Below are positions 22,362 to 33,470 of a DNA stretch of 64,000 bases, piece after piece (position 1 is the first letter of the stretch; each line of letters begins with the position of its first letter). Source of the stretch: Panopea generosa (taxonomy: Eukaryota; Mollusca; Bivalvia; Adapedonta; Hiatellidae); the NCBI GenBank assembly GCA_029582155.1, contig CM055907.1, positions 13,103,492 to 13,167,491 on the forward strand. Direction: 5' to 3'. The notes below the pieces were generated by a model that did no database searches, was not told the DNA's origin, and saw only the letters and a list, made by a program, of their open reading frames with translations. Made by a program: the position numbers and the translations under genes.

Positions 22362-22598
22362 TTCAAGTAATTATACCGGCAACAGTCTCCGTGATGATTG
22401 ACATACGACATTGTGTCTCATTATCATTCATCTCTCACCACTGATTCAAGTGGGAAAGTTATCAGTTACTTGTGGAGATAGGGTGTGCTCGAGTACTGGT
22501 TAATCCCAGGCAACAGTGGTTAGGTTAACTGATCGTCTGTTAGCCCTCAATGGCATAAAAATTATGCTAAATATTCAATCAATCAAGTAATTGTAATA
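22362..22598 (+). mobile_element. SINE family A, 5'-truncated, with target duplication
   Basis: Starts inside the B-box side of the head (CCGGCAACAGTCTCCGTG) and ends CAATCAATC. TCAAGTAATTATA on the left and TCAAGTAATTGTA on the right look like target-site duplications of a 5'-truncated retroposition. Confidence 0.8.
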
Positions 22599-22599
22599 A

Positions 22600-23850
22600 T
22601 TCAGCTTTACAAGTATTTAATTTAAGTTCAGGCGTACATTGTTTGTGTTTTGACTATTTACTCAATAAATTTAAATTAGTTAATAAGTTGTTTTTGGTAT
22701 ATATATCTCCACTCATATTTACATGTTAAGGACTACTCCCATTTTGCCCACTATTTGTTGTCTGAAGTTCAACGTGCTACCAGATACTGTCAGCATTAGT
22801 TCATGTGAGCAAGTCTCAAGGTCCCTGTGTCGGTCATCTTAAACCTTTATATAGTGTGCATTTTCATTGGAGCTTCACCAGTTTTACACAGTAGTTATAT
22901 AAACAATGTCTCAAAAAAGTCATGGAACTCTCCAAATCAGGTAATAACTGCAAGTTATGAACCTTCAACTGCAATTGATAAACCCAGATATGGCACTTTT
23001 CTAAGTGAAATTAAATGTAAATGCTTCTTATGTTGATATTATTCAATTGTTTAAATTCCAGGAAGGACTGATTCCCCAAACATTTTTATACCAGTGCCAT
23101 TAAAAGAATGATTATGGGGCATATAGATGTGTTACCCCTGTCTCCCCGTTCAAACAAATTTTGACATGAGTTTCTTACAAAACTCAAGAATTCCAGTTGA
23201 ATACCTCATGTTTCTCAACCGACAATATCAGGTTAAGGGAAACGCATTGAATGTTTGTCTGTTCATCTTAAATTGAGTCTGCTCTTGATGAATTGATGGA
23301 TTTAAACTCGTCACATCAAATCGACTTTTAGAACTCATCATATTTCCAAGATCAATATCATGTAAATGTCATTCTGCACATTTTCACTTTTTTCTTGTCC
23401 GTTCCATTACTAGCACATATGGATTTAAAAAAGAAACTTTACACATTTACCCATGACATCGCGACAATGTGCAGAACCCAAGGTCATAATGCAGTGGCAG
23501 ATCCAGGAATTATGGTTAGTGGGGGGCACGCAAAGAAGGCTATGAAATTTCTTAGTTAAAATTAAGGCTTAAATATGTGAACCTCCGCCCCCTTGAATCC
23601 ACCCTTGTAATGAAGGACAACAAAGAAGGATCCAGGGAGACATATATTCATCAATAATCGTTTCCCTCCATATGTCTGGTATGCATGGATAGATTTTAAA
23701 AAAATTGGCACATTAAGTTTCCCAACGTGAGTCCCAATCTTCAAAATCAATTTCACACTGAGGGTCGTTCTGTGCAATCTGACCCCGTAATTCTAGTATT
23801 AAGTTCGTTATAAATTGGTACATCAGCTTAAGGTGCAGATTCCAACATCT
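22600..23850. other. Spacer without recognised features
   Basis: Short open frames at 22827-23036 (+) and 23562-23777 (-) show no known motif and no splice context. Confidence 0.45.
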
Positions 23851-23851
23851 G

Positions 23852-25204
23852 GTAATAGTAGCAGTAATAGTAGTGGTATAGTAATAGTATAGTATTAGTG
23901 GTAGAAGTAGTAATAGTATTGGTAGAAGTAGTAATAGTATAGTTGTATAGGTAGAAATAATAATAGTATAGTTGTATAGGTAGAAGTAGTTATAGTATAG
24001 TTGTATAGGTAGAAGTAGTAATAGTATAGTTGTATAGGTAGAAGTAGTAATAGTATAGTACTAGTGATAGAAGGAGTAATAGTATAGTTGTCTAGGAAGA
24101 AGTAGTAATAGACTATTAGTAAAGTTGTATAGAAAGAAGTAGTAATAGACTATTAGTATAGTTGTATAGGTAGAAGTAGTAATAGTATAGTTGTATAGGT
24201 AGAAGTAGTAATAGTATAGTTGTATAGGTAGAAGTAGTAATAGTATAGTACTAGTGGTAGAAGGAGTAATAGTATAGTTGTATAGGAAGAAGTAGTAATA
24301 GACTATTAGTAAAGTTGTATAGGAAGAAGTAGTAATAGACTATTATTATAGTTGTATAGGTAGAAGTAGTAATAGTATAGTACTAGTGGTAGAAGGAGTA
24401 ATAGTATAGTTGTATAGGAAGAAGTAGTAATAGACTATTAGTATAGTTGTATAGGTAGAAGTAGTAATAGACTATTATTATAGTTGTATAGGTAGAAGTA
24501 GTAATAGTATAGTTGTATAGGTAAAAGTAGTAATAGTATAGTAGTGGTGGTAGTTAAAGTAGTTATAGTATAGTAGTGGTGGTAGAAGTAATAATAGTAT
24601 AGTAGTGGTGGTAGTAGTAGTTATAGTATAGTACTGGTGGTGGTAATAGTAATAGTATAGTAGTAGTAGTAATGTTATAGTAGTAGTGGTAGTAGTAGTA
24701 ATAGTATAGTACTCGTAGTAGAAGTAGTTATAGTATAGTTGTATAGGTAGAAGTAGTAATAGTATAGTAGTGGTGGTAGTAGTAGTAAAAATATAGTAGT
24801 GGTGGTAGATGAAGTAATAGTATAGAAGTGGTGGTAGAAGTAGTAATAGTATAGTAGTGGTGGTTATGATATAGTAGTAGTGGTAGTAGTAGTTATAGTA
24901 TTGTACTAGTAGTAGAAGTAGTAATAGTATAGTTGTATAGGTAGATGTAGTAATAGTATAGTAGTGGTGGTAGAAGTAGTAATAGTATAGTAGTGGTGGT
25001 GGTTGTAGTAATAGTGTAGCAGTGGTGGTAGAAGTAGTTATAGTATAGTACTGGTGTTGGTAGTAGTAATAGTATAGTAGTAGTGGTAGTAGTAGTAATG
25101 GTATAGTACTAGTGGTAGTAGTAGTAATAATATAGTATTAGTGGTAGAAGTAGTACTAGTATAGTAATAGTGGTAGTAGTAGTAGTAATAGTGTAGTTGT
25201 TGCT

Positions 25205-25244
<40 letters not shown>

Positions 25245-25262
25245 TGGTAGTAGTAATGGTTG
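23852..25262. repeat. 1.4-kb compound TAG/TAA-rich array
   Basis: Nested variants of GTAGAAGTAGTAATAGTATA plus GTTGTATAG or GTGGTG fill the stretch, ending in a pure GTA run near 25205-25238. Higher-order blocks of about 120-180 bp are visible (for example AGACTATTAGT recurs at 24112, 24150, 24300, 24430). Non-coding. Confidence 0.9.
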
Positions 25263-25307
25263 TTATAGTGATAGTAAGAAAACTAGAAGAACAGCATACA
25301 TTATGGT

Positions 25308-25622
25308 AATTGATATTGATTGATTGATTGATTGATTGAATATTTAGCGTCATTTTTATGCCATCGAGGGCTAACAGACGATCAGTTAACCTAACCACTG
25401 TTTCCTGGGATTAACCAGTACTCGAGCACATCCCATCTCCGCAAGTAACTGATAACTTTCCCACTTGAATCAGTGGTGAGAGACGAATGATAATGAGACA
25501 CAATGTCGTATGTCAATCATCACGGAGACTGTTGCCGGGCGGGGGATTCGAACTCACGACCCCTGGATTGATAGTCAGACGTGTAACCGACTGAGCTAAT
25601 CGGGCCCGGCAATTGATATTGA
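25308..25622 (-). mobile_element. SINE family A, full length, 12-bp target duplications
   Basis: Body 25320-25610, minus strand, from (TGAT)n tail to GGGCCCGATTAGCTCAGTCG head. AATTGATATTGA flanks it on both sides (25308-25319, 25611-25622). Best-preserved copy, with clean A and B boxes. Confidence 0.93.
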
Positions 25623-26722
25623 ATATTACATAATAGAATACATTGTTATTTAGACAATATTTGAAGTTGTAAATATTTCTTTTTGTGATTAAAATAATAA
25701 AAGTCCTGCGTAATCATAAATCCACATGATTTGCCGTTCAGTGGGCAAAAACCACAACAATACACAAGTATCACTTGATGAATGTCAAACAATGTAGAAC
25801 GAAAGAAGTGTGGGCTCTCTCCCCAAAAGTAACTCCAAACCCTTTCTCTAACCAAATGCAACTGTCTTCGCTAAAACATTTTTTCATGACTAAAATGTAT
25901 TTTAAATGCTTTTAGAAAATCATCATGTGTCTTGAGCATGTGACCAATGGTAACCAATTAAAAGCAATGTTTTCAACAGATCTCTCTAATGTTAGCACCC
26001 TGGTAACACTTTTTGAATTATTTACAGCTACATGGAGTAATGCCTTAAACTTGCTTGATACATATGACAAGTATCTGTGTCTATGACTAATTGAAAAGAC
26101 GTGTAGAAATGTTATATGACTAGCAGAACATGTGGTTTTATTTGGGCGTCAATAAAAAAAATAATTTTTAATTGTTTAAAATTGTGACTGAGTAATTTGC
26201 TATATATTAGTTCACTGTAATATAAAATATGTTGATACCTTCGTTGCAGTTAAGTAACAAGAATATGTATTATCTATTTTATTTTTTTGAATACATGTCT
26301 AACAGAAACTGTTTACCATCGTAGGATAATGACCCCTGGTCATTATTTGATGTCGGAAAAAGACTACCATTTGTAAAAATGTGACTCCTCTGATAACATT
26401 TTTTGACTCCTCGTTTTGACTTTGTTGGTAAATTACTTCCCTACTTAATCACCAACCTGTCATTGTCATTGATTGAAGTGTTTATGCATTCTTCCATCCG
26501 TCTGACGTAGCATTATGTGAGGTATACTCATAAAATTCACCATGTATACCTCATGAGATAATCAATTACCATCCGTTTATACCAATTGTCTTGATTAAAG
26601 GTGATCATACTTTGATTGAAGTATCTGTCCGTCAATTAGTCTGCCTGAAGTCAGTTTGCCCTCCATATTGATCAAAGATGACAACATATTAATTAAAGAG
26701 CATGCTCACTGTCCGTCAATCT
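25623..26722. other. Spacer without recognised features
   Basis: AT-rich, no supported exon, SINE or array. A 71-codon minus-strand frame (25646-25861) lacks any motif. Confidence 0.45.
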
Positions 26723-26866
26723 ATGTTACGCATGGCTATTCAGTAAAAATGCTCCACTGCTCTTAGGTAGGATATTGTGATTGGTTAATTGACTGATTGG
26801 TTGATAGTTCTCAAAGTTCAAAACCTACATTTCAATAATTATTCAATTATTTACTAAGCCTCCAAT

Positions 26867-26953
26867 ATGGGCGAAGAGGAGGACTCTGGTTATATAATGT
26901 GGTTTTCTTGTATCTGTCTTGCACTTGGATGTCTGTGTATTGTTTCTTGGTAG
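26867..26953 (+). CDS. Short ORF, acidic start plus membrane-like segment (unit 2, copy A)
   Basis: 28 codons: MGEEEDSGYIMWFSCICLAL then GCLCIVSW. Four acidic residues precede a 17-residue Cys-rich hydrophobic stretch, as in a small membrane peptide or an N-terminal signal anchor. The end TTCTTG|GTAGTT could be a splice donor rather than a stop, making this a first exon. Copy B (59907-59993) differs by one conservative change (Ile to Val). No homologue recognised. Confidence 0.3.
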   Translation: MGEEEDSGYIMWFSCICLALGCLCIVSW

Positions 26954-27589
26954 TTTTACATTTATTTACTTTTATCTTTCATGAAGGTATGCCCCCTTTT
27001 GGACTTTTTCAGGTTAATTAAATCATTTCAGTGTACCTTTAATGTTCAGATGTCCACACATGATATTGTTTTCTATGAAATCGCTGGTGTATAGTTGAGG
27101 GTACTGTCCTTGATAGTTTTGTATTACCATTTTATTGATGTAAATCTGTTTCTTTATTTGTACAAGTGGGAAAAGCTGCACAGCAGGTTCTATAGGGTAG
27201 CAGCTATAAAAGAGTTTGCCGCCTCACGTTATATTTTTTTAATCTGCACAAAGTGCTTATTGTCAATCGAATTATTATTTCAAGGAACTTTAAATAATGA
27301 TGATTTTAAGACATTACCCTACATGGGCACTATCAGCCTCCATGACTAGAATGAATTCAGCTTAATCGTTCATGCGGGAATTTCAGATTTTGATTCCCAT
27401 TGTCAAACGAAAGCCAATGTCTTCCTGAATACCACCTGTTGGTGCGTTGGGATTTTATGGTTACAAGTATCATAATTATGGCGGTCAATCTGTCGTAGGT
27501 TCTGCGAGTATAGAACTCAGTTTACTGAATACGACAGACATCTACAATACCACATATAGCTTTATAAATATATGATCAGCGCGATATAA

Positions 27590-27910
27590 CAAACTATATG
27601 TAGTACTACATCCCTTCTTCCTAGTGTAAAGCACGATTCCCTGGAGGTACTGTATTGTAAAACATATAGGACTTTCAAAATTCTCAGTAAACTTTGTGAC
27701 CGAAAATCAAATCCAGGTCTTCTGAAATACTTGAAATCTACAGATCCGATGGAAGTCAAAATAAATCTGGGATTTTCATCCACCACCAGTGTAATGAAAC
27801 CCTATTTAGTATTTAGTGATATAACAATAAGAGGGCCTCTGTGCTCAAGTCGTGTAAATCTCTCTCTATCATCTACCAATCACTACCACATCAATACTGA
27901 CGCCAGCTAA
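27590..27910 (+). CDS. 107-codon open segment of unknown function (unit 2, copy A)
   Basis: Open from just after a TAA to a TAA with no in-frame stop; copy B has the same 321-bp frame with no indel. Acceptor-like CATCCCTTCTTCCTAG ends at 27625. Reads SVKHDSLEVLYCKTYRTFKI then LSKLCDRKSNPGLLKYLKST and FSSTTSVMKPYLVFSDI. No starting Met until MEVKINLGF, so it would be an internal exon. A strong donor CCGGAG|GTAAGAA follows at 27970, but in another frame. I recognise no family. Confidence 0.3.
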   Translation, partial: QTICSTTSLLPSVKHDSLEVLYCKTYRTFKILSKLCDRKSNPGLLKYLKSTDPMEVKINLGFSSTTSVMKPYLVFSDITIRGPLCSSRVNLSLSSTNHYHINTDAS

Positions 27911-28024
27911 TCGAGCTAATGAGGGAATTGCCGGTCAAGCAGTAACGAAGTTAATAAACGTTGACCGGAGGTAAGAAATTCTTGTTTATTTTTGTATCAT
28001 AATGATGTTTAGATTTCTAATTCT

Positions 28025-28155
28025 ATAGTTCAACACGATATTTATACCTTAACATGTAAGTCTTATATTTGATGCAAGGGTATTTGTTCAAATCGTTTCC
28101 ATTTGCTCATTTGTATGCTTTTTGTGAATGGTGAGAAAGGAAACAGTCGAAAATC
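28025..28155 (+). repeat. Left arm of ~130-bp inverted repeat in unit 2
   Basis: GATGCAAGGGTATTTGTTCA, AATCGTTTCCATTTGCTCAT and TTGTATGCTTTTTGTGAA are the reverse complement, with mismatches, of 29509-29650. The arms bracket about 1.35 kb with the 28539 ORF. Also present in copy B (61066-61196 and 62592-62725). Confidence 0.75.
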
Positions 28156-28394
28156 AGTATTTTCTCATGTAGTCTTACTCAATCAAAATCTCCCAAAGGT
28201 AGTCGATGAACTAGAAACGATATGACTAAGAAGTGTAATGAAGAATTGTTTAAGGCAGATTACTGAACACAAATTTCCATCAAATAACACTTAGACTTGG
28301 GTATGATATAGTCGAGTGGGTTGAAACTGATGACACACAACAAATGAGGTATCCTCTAGAAACACTACAATTTGTTTGGGTTGGTAAAAAGGTT

Positions 28395-28484
28395 GCTGTT
28401 GTTTTTGTTTTGTTTTTTTGTTTGTTTGTTTTTGTTGTTTTTTGTTTGTTTTTTTTGTTTTTTTGAGGGGGGGGGGGGGGGGGG
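28395..28484 (+). repeat. GTTTTT-rich tract ending in an 18-G run
   Basis: A pyrimidine-rich GTTTTTTGTTTG tract is followed by GA and 18 consecutive G. Copy B has the same position with the G run broken by TA. A quadruplex-prone, slippage-prone site just upstream of the 28539 ORF; the T-rich part could act as a polypyrimidine tract. Confidence 0.75.
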
Positions 28485-28538
28485 TACGCTTGTAAGATTT
28501 ATGTCGGGTATAAAAAATAAAACAGATATGATTTAAGG

Positions 28539-28910
28539 ATGCACTGCCCTGGACCAAATAATAATAAAATAAAGTTTGCTTGTCCTAGTGAAGAAGTTTT
28601 GCTTGTGTATGATTCTTTTCAAAAACAGCTACCCGTTACAAACAAGTCAGCATTTCTTGAACCGATGATAAAATACAAAGCCAAAGCAAATCACAGTGAA
28701 AATTCCTATGTTATAATGTTTGATGGTTATTATAAATTAGATATGCTTGGGTATGAAAAAAAAGAACAAAAAACACTCTGGAAAATTGAAGAAATAAATA
28801 GACACTCTAAACTATTAGATGAATTTGAGGTGACGATTTTAGAAATACAAAATGAAATGTCAGAGAAACACCTAGAACATTTACTGAAGTGGTGTTTACA
28901 TATCTTATAG
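28539..28910 (+). CDS. Unknown ORF in unit 2, copy A (frameshifted near the 3' end)
   Basis: 123 codons starting MHCPGPNNNKIKFACPSEEV, then FLEPMIKYKAKANHSENSYV, MFDGYYKLDMLGYEKKEQKT and a Lys/Glu-rich helix (KIEEINRHSKLLDEFEV). Relative to copy B a 4-bp gap near 28857 changes the C-terminus; copy B's frame ends in a hydrophobic TFTEMVFTYLIGLIMIFSET, a likely membrane segment. An AG at 28534 (GATTTAAG) could be an acceptor linked to the donor at 27970. Each copy has its own indel, so the ancestral protein was probably ~155 residues and neither copy is intact. No family recognised. Confidence 0.4.
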   Translation: MHCPGPNNNKIKFACPSEEVLLVYDSFQKQLPVTNKSAFLEPMIKYKAKANHSENSYVIMFDGYYKLDMLGYEKKEQKTLWKIEEINRHSKLLDEFEVTILEIQNEMSEKHLEHLLKWCLHIL

Positions 28911-29319
28911 GATTAATAATGATATTTTCAGAAACATAAAGAGCACTGAGATCACTTAAAGTAAAGAAAACACTTTCACAGGACTTCAATTCAATTCAAA
29001 TTCAATTCAAATTTATTCATATAAGATCATTATACAACATATATATATATCATGATGATGATAAAATAACAGTTATAAATCAAGAAAATAAATAAGTAAA
29101 ATAATTATAGTAATCATCTAAAAATTAAAGATCTTATAACCTGGGATAACCCATTAAAGCAACAAACGCGCTTATTTCCAACAGAGTCCATTCACAAATT
29201 GAACGAAATGTGTGTAGACAAGTTCGCTTATAAATACAATAGATTCACGTTGAACTTGTCTATGGAAAATTAAAAATACATTGGATACGGCATTACAGGT
29301 TCAAAAGTATCTTTAAGAA

Positions 29320-29502
29320 ACTGGAGCACATCTAAATAGAGTTGAAAGATTATTTGCAAAGTCTGATTCGGTCGATTTGGGAAAATACTTAGAGTCAATG
29401 GGTAGCACCTTAGTAAACAATGACATAAACAGGGCTCGAACTCAAAACTCTGTTTCTATTAATCTAGCGCGGTCTTTTGATTTAGGAATTATACACTAGA
29501 AA
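29320..29502 (+). pseudogene. Open segment of unknown function (unit 2, copy A)
   Basis: After a TTTAAG acceptor-like site near 29320, about 59 codons are open: TGAHLNRVERLFAKSDSVDL then GKYLESMGSTLVNNDINRAR and a stop at 29500. Copy B has a TAA in the middle (near 62490). No homologue recognised. Confidence 0.22.
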
Positions 29503-29508
29503 AAAAAA

Positions 29509-29650
29509 GTTTTTCGACTTTTTCCTTTCTCGCCGTTAACAAAAGCATACAAATTTGAGCAAATGGAAACGATTTGAAGAAATACCCTTGCATAGAATGT
29601 AAGAAGATTTGACCTACATGTAAAGGTAAACATATCAGGTGGAACTATGT
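29509..29650 (-). repeat. Right arm of ~130-bp inverted repeat in unit 2
   Basis: AGCATACAAATTTGAGCAAA, TGGAAACGATTTGAAGAAAT and ACCCTTGCAT pair with 28025-28155. Conservation is lower toward the outer ends (ACATGTA... and ATAGTT...). Confidence 0.75.
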
Positions 29651-30440
29651 ATTTAACACACATTTAAAGGCAAAGATCCATCTAAAACTTACCCGCAAGA
29701 AATCAAATTCTGCTAATACCATTAAACGTCCATAATAGCATTGTGAGGGTCTTCCTCCAAAATGAAATTTAAAAATGTGAAATCAACAGGAAACATTAAA
29801 ACACAAGGCCCTCTGTAAAAAACACAGACTCCATGCACAAGACACAATCACAAGCAACCACTATAAAAGACACCACAAACATTAAATAAGCTGGTAGGGG
29901 TGGTCAATTGTCAAACGGCAACATAAAAATTTGAAACATTTTTTAAGGTGCACCAAACCTCACTTTTAACCTTCTTTTAAAATTAGAAATACCTTTTTAT
30001 AAACCACTGCATATTGCACAAAAGACTCTCGCTCTCACATGATGAACTCTTTTGCTGTCAAAAAGCTACCACACAGATTTACAATAAGTCCGTTTTTTTA
30101 TTCAGGTGCCCTCTCGTACCTGCAAACAATTTCCGGGGAACCATGGCTCTCCATCACAAATACAAGCTGAAAAGTCGTCATATTTGCAACATGAGAGTCT
30201 AACAAATTCTTCCACTTAGAAGGCATGTTTTAAGACTACTTGACAATCAGACAGACGAACAAACGGACTACCTAATTTAAAACAATGGGCATCTTCTATG
30301 ATGTGCGATAGACATGAATTGTGAATATGGGGTCATATTAATTAGCGTTCACTTTTTCGAAAGAGAGGTCACTTTTATGTGTAGAACATACCCAACATGA
30401 AAGTTTATTTATAGTTGTAACTGCATTGCCATAATACATG
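29651..30440. other. Unit 2 non-coding stretch
   Basis: Conserved between the two copies but with no supported gene. The 62-codon frame at 30014-30202 has no motif. On the minus strand a donor-like GCGG|GTAAGTTTT occurs near 29694. Confidence 0.4.
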
Positions 30441-30447
30441 GACCTGC

Positions 30448-31320
30448 AATGGCCTCCTTACACGGACCTGCAATGGTTACACAAAAATACGGGTCTCTGA
30501 ATTCCTCTACACACAGACTTGCAATGGTTACACAAATAGATGGATCTCTGAATGCCTCTACACACAGACCAGCAATGGTTACACAAATAGATGGATCTCT
30601 GAATGCCTGTACACACGAACCTGCAATGGTTACACAAATAGATGGATCTCTGAATGCTTCTACACACGGACCTGCAATGGTTATACAAATAGATGGATCT
30701 CTGAATGCCTCTACACACAAACCTGCAATGGTTACACAAATAGATGGATCTCTGAATGCCTCTCCACACGGACCTGCAATGGTTACACAAATAGATTGAT
30801 CTCTGAATGCCTCTACACACGGACTTGCAATGGTTACACAAATAGATGGGTCTCTGAAAGCCTCTACACACGGACCTGCAATGGTTACACAAATAGATGG
30901 ATCTCTGAATGCCTCTACACATGGACCTGCAATGGTTACACAAATAGATGGATCTCTGAATGCCTCTACACACGGACCTGCAATGTTACACAAATAGATG
31001 GATCTCTGAATGGCTCTACACACGGACCTGCAATGGTTACACAAATAGATGGATCTCTGAATGCTTCTACACATAGACCTGCAATGGTTACACAAATAGA
31101 TGGATCTCTGAATGCCTCTACACATGGACCTGCAATGATTACACAAATAGATAGATCTTTGAATGCCTCTACACATGGACCTGCAATGGTTACACAAATA
31201 TATTGATCTCTGAATGCCTCTACACATGGACCTGCAATGGTTACACAAATAGATGGATCTCTGAATGCCTCTACACATGGACCTGCAATGGTTACACAAA
31301 TAGATGGATCTCTGAATGGC
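30448..31320. repeat. 51-bp tandem array, 17 units (unit 2, copy A)
   Basis: CAATGGTTACACAAATAGAT recurs every 51 bp from 30471 to 31286, sixteen intervals with one 1-bp deletion near 30983. 51 is a multiple of 3, so both strands read through (17-residue periods MVTQIDGSLNASTHGPA and MCRGIQRSIYLCNHCRS). The deletion shifts the frame mid-array and no start context or domain is seen, so coding is not supported. Copy B has only about 7 units. Confidence 0.9.
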
Positions 31321-31999
31321 CTGTATGTGTTACACAAATTGAATATGCAATGTCACACATCCGGACCTCATAACGTGGGAAAATATCGCAATTTAAGAAT
31401 TGTGATTATTTACTTTCTTTTTTTTATTCAGCGTACTGGCTAAAATTGTGAAAACCATATCCTATTCAAAAGTGTGGTTCTTGGATTGCAGCAAAATATC
31501 ACAGATCTTGTTTACTGCCTTATGTGTGCATGTGTGCGTGCGTGCGTGTGTTGGGAGGCATATAGATTTGCGAATATTTGGCAATCATGTGACATATGGA
31601 GAGTATTGGAGTTGACACCCGGGGGTATCCAATGATGAGCACTGACGTGCAGTTTGTAATTGTTTTATCAGGATACTACTGACATATGTTAAAACTACAT
31701 CTGTCATAAACTGTCATATGTTAAAATGACATCTGTCATAAACTGTCATATCAAAGTGAGATAACTGGCATGAACGAAATAAAAACATTTACGACTGCAC
31801 TGTTTTCAAATTTTTGTGAAAAAAATATTAAGTTTTATGCAACTGTGTTGCTGTGGACCATGAAAGCATTCTACATACCGGTACAACTAATGGAATGTAT
31901 TTATTCACACATGCTATGCCAAAGTAGTCATGATTTCTATTCACTATGTTATAAAGTCGACCAGTTTCTCTGCAATGTATTCTATCTGGCAAACCGGTC
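31321..31999. other. Unit 2 tail and spacer
   Basis: 31321-31500 still matches copy B to the window end. 31671-31752 holds a short tandem of CATCTGTCATAAACTGTCAT. The 100-codon frame at 31770-32072 runs into a SINE and is not supported. Confidence 0.45.
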
Positions 32000-32000
32000 C

Positions 32001-32470
32001 TCCGTGGCCAAGTCATCTCAAGGTCACTTACATCTCACCACTTACATCTTACCGGACCACGGCGTAGTCTAGTGGTAGAGCATCTGCCTCGCATGCGGAA
32101 GGTCGGGGGTTCGATCCCTGGCCGGGTCATACCAAAGACTTTAAAAATGGTACTAGAAGCTTCCTCGCTTGACGCTCAGCATATAGAGGAGAGTTCTAGG
32201 TCTGGTCGGCCCGGTGTCAATATAATGTGACTGGGTGGGGTATCATACCATGTGTCTGCGGCATGATACTCGAGTGTGACAGCGCTCAGAACATGTCTCA
32301 AGTAGACACCGTCGCGATATGACTGAAAAATTGTTGAAAGCAACGCTAAACACCATACAACAACAACATTACTTCACACCACTGAGGTCGTAGGTTGCCA
32401 GTTACATGTGGAAGAATGGTGGTTCTACTCAGAATTTTCTGAGGTCTTCCCCCCACAAATAAAACTGGAT
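32001..32470 (+). mobile_element. tRNA-like SINE (family E) interrupted by SINE-B
   Basis: GGTCCTCCGTGGCCAAGTCA and AAGGTCACTTACATCTCACC before, and CCACTGAGGTCGTAGGTTGC and TCTGAGGTCTTCCCCCCACA after, the SINE-B at 32055 look like the two halves of one tRNA-like SINE. Host identity is inferred from the tRNA-Ser/Leu-like wording. Confidence 0.45.
32055..32368 (+). mobile_element. SINE family B, full length
   Basis: Head GACCACGGCGTAGTCTAGTG with anticodon stem TCTGC/GCGGA around loop CTCGCAT (CGC, Ala-like) and a perfect B box GGTTCGATCC. Body and CAACAACA tail match the copy at 20743. The copies' anticodon loops differ (CAC versus CGC). Confidence 0.9.
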
Positions 32471-32920
32471 GTGCCATATATAACCTGAAATGAGCAAGAC
32501 ACCTTTTCCTCATATGCTTAGTACTGGCAGGAAGACTTCAAGTGATTTGACTAAGTTGTAATAACTTGTTTCACAATCGACGTAAAATGAATATGTGTGT
32601 TGAAAATAACATAAAAACCATTTTATCCCAATATTTTGAAAGTTGTATACTTTCTTGCTGAATCTGTGTATGATTTTCCTGGACCAGATGCTTTTTGTGC
32701 ACTGGTCTTTTACCAACAGCTTGTTATGATTAGAGTGATTTACCAGTAATCATGTTGACATGTCCAATATACTGAAACAATTTGCAAACTTATTTATTAT
32801 CGAGTGATCAAGTTATGAATGCATCATGGGTATTTTATCACATCAAACTTTTTGTCAATGTGTTAAATAAAAGAAAACACATACACAAAACTTGATAATC
32901 AATATTTTATTGATGTTCTT

Positions 32921-33245
32921 TTAACCCTTTACTCCATAGATACGCGTTTTCCTGCACCAATCACAGAAGGCCTTTGAAAACAGTGCAGGAAGAGTTCAGA
33001 TTGCTCGTAACGAGCACTGTTTTCCGTTCTGTCAGTTAATATAAAAATAATTCACCCAAAAATTCAAAAGCCTTCTATATAAGAGGTGTCCAAAGGCATC
33101 TATATTAGAGGTGTCCAAAGACTTCTTTATTAGAGGTGTCCAAAGGCGTCTATATTAGAGGTGTCCAAAGGCATCTATATTAGAGGTGTCCAAAGGTGTC
33201 TATATTTAAGGTGTCCAAAGGTGTCTATATGAAGTAAAGGGTTAA
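32921..33245 (+). mobile_element. piggyBac-type MITE, copy 3, with expanded internal repeat
   Basis: Element 32925-33241, TTAA on both sides, CCCTTTACT ends. Its right half contains about seven copies of a ~24-bp unit (AGGTGTCCAAAGGCGTCTAT), where the other copies hold one or two, making it 317 bp against 219-233 bp. Confidence 0.9.
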
Positions 33246-33470
33246 TTAAGTTTTGTTGATATATTATAATGTATTTGAATATTTCTGTAGATCTACATGA
33301 ATAATTTTTTTTTAATTAAATTGAAGTCTGGTGAGTTTTTACATAGATACCATTTTCACAGTCACAGTTATACGGCAATGGTGGAAAAATTGAGTTTTAT
33401 CAAAACATACACAAAAATATGTTTTTCCTTTTATTATTTATTTTACACATATCTAATTATATCTGTTGTA

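Larger units (their letters stand above)
26723..31500 (+). repeat. Duplication unit 2, copy A (at least 4.8 kb)
   Basis: From ATGTTACGCATGGCTATTCA onward the sequence matches 59763-64000 almost base for base, same strand, offset about 33.04 kb. Differences are scattered substitutions, short indels and the length of the 51-bp array. Copy B is cut by the window end, so the right limit is unknown. Contains a 28-codon frame, a 107-codon frame, a ~120-codon frame and an inverted repeat. Confidence 0.93.

Noticed and set aside
30409-31337. Long Cys-rich or Thr-rich frames (to 296 codons) in the 51-bp array
   Set aside because: Same cause; single-base gaps break the frames, copy B is much shorter, and opposite strands are equally open.
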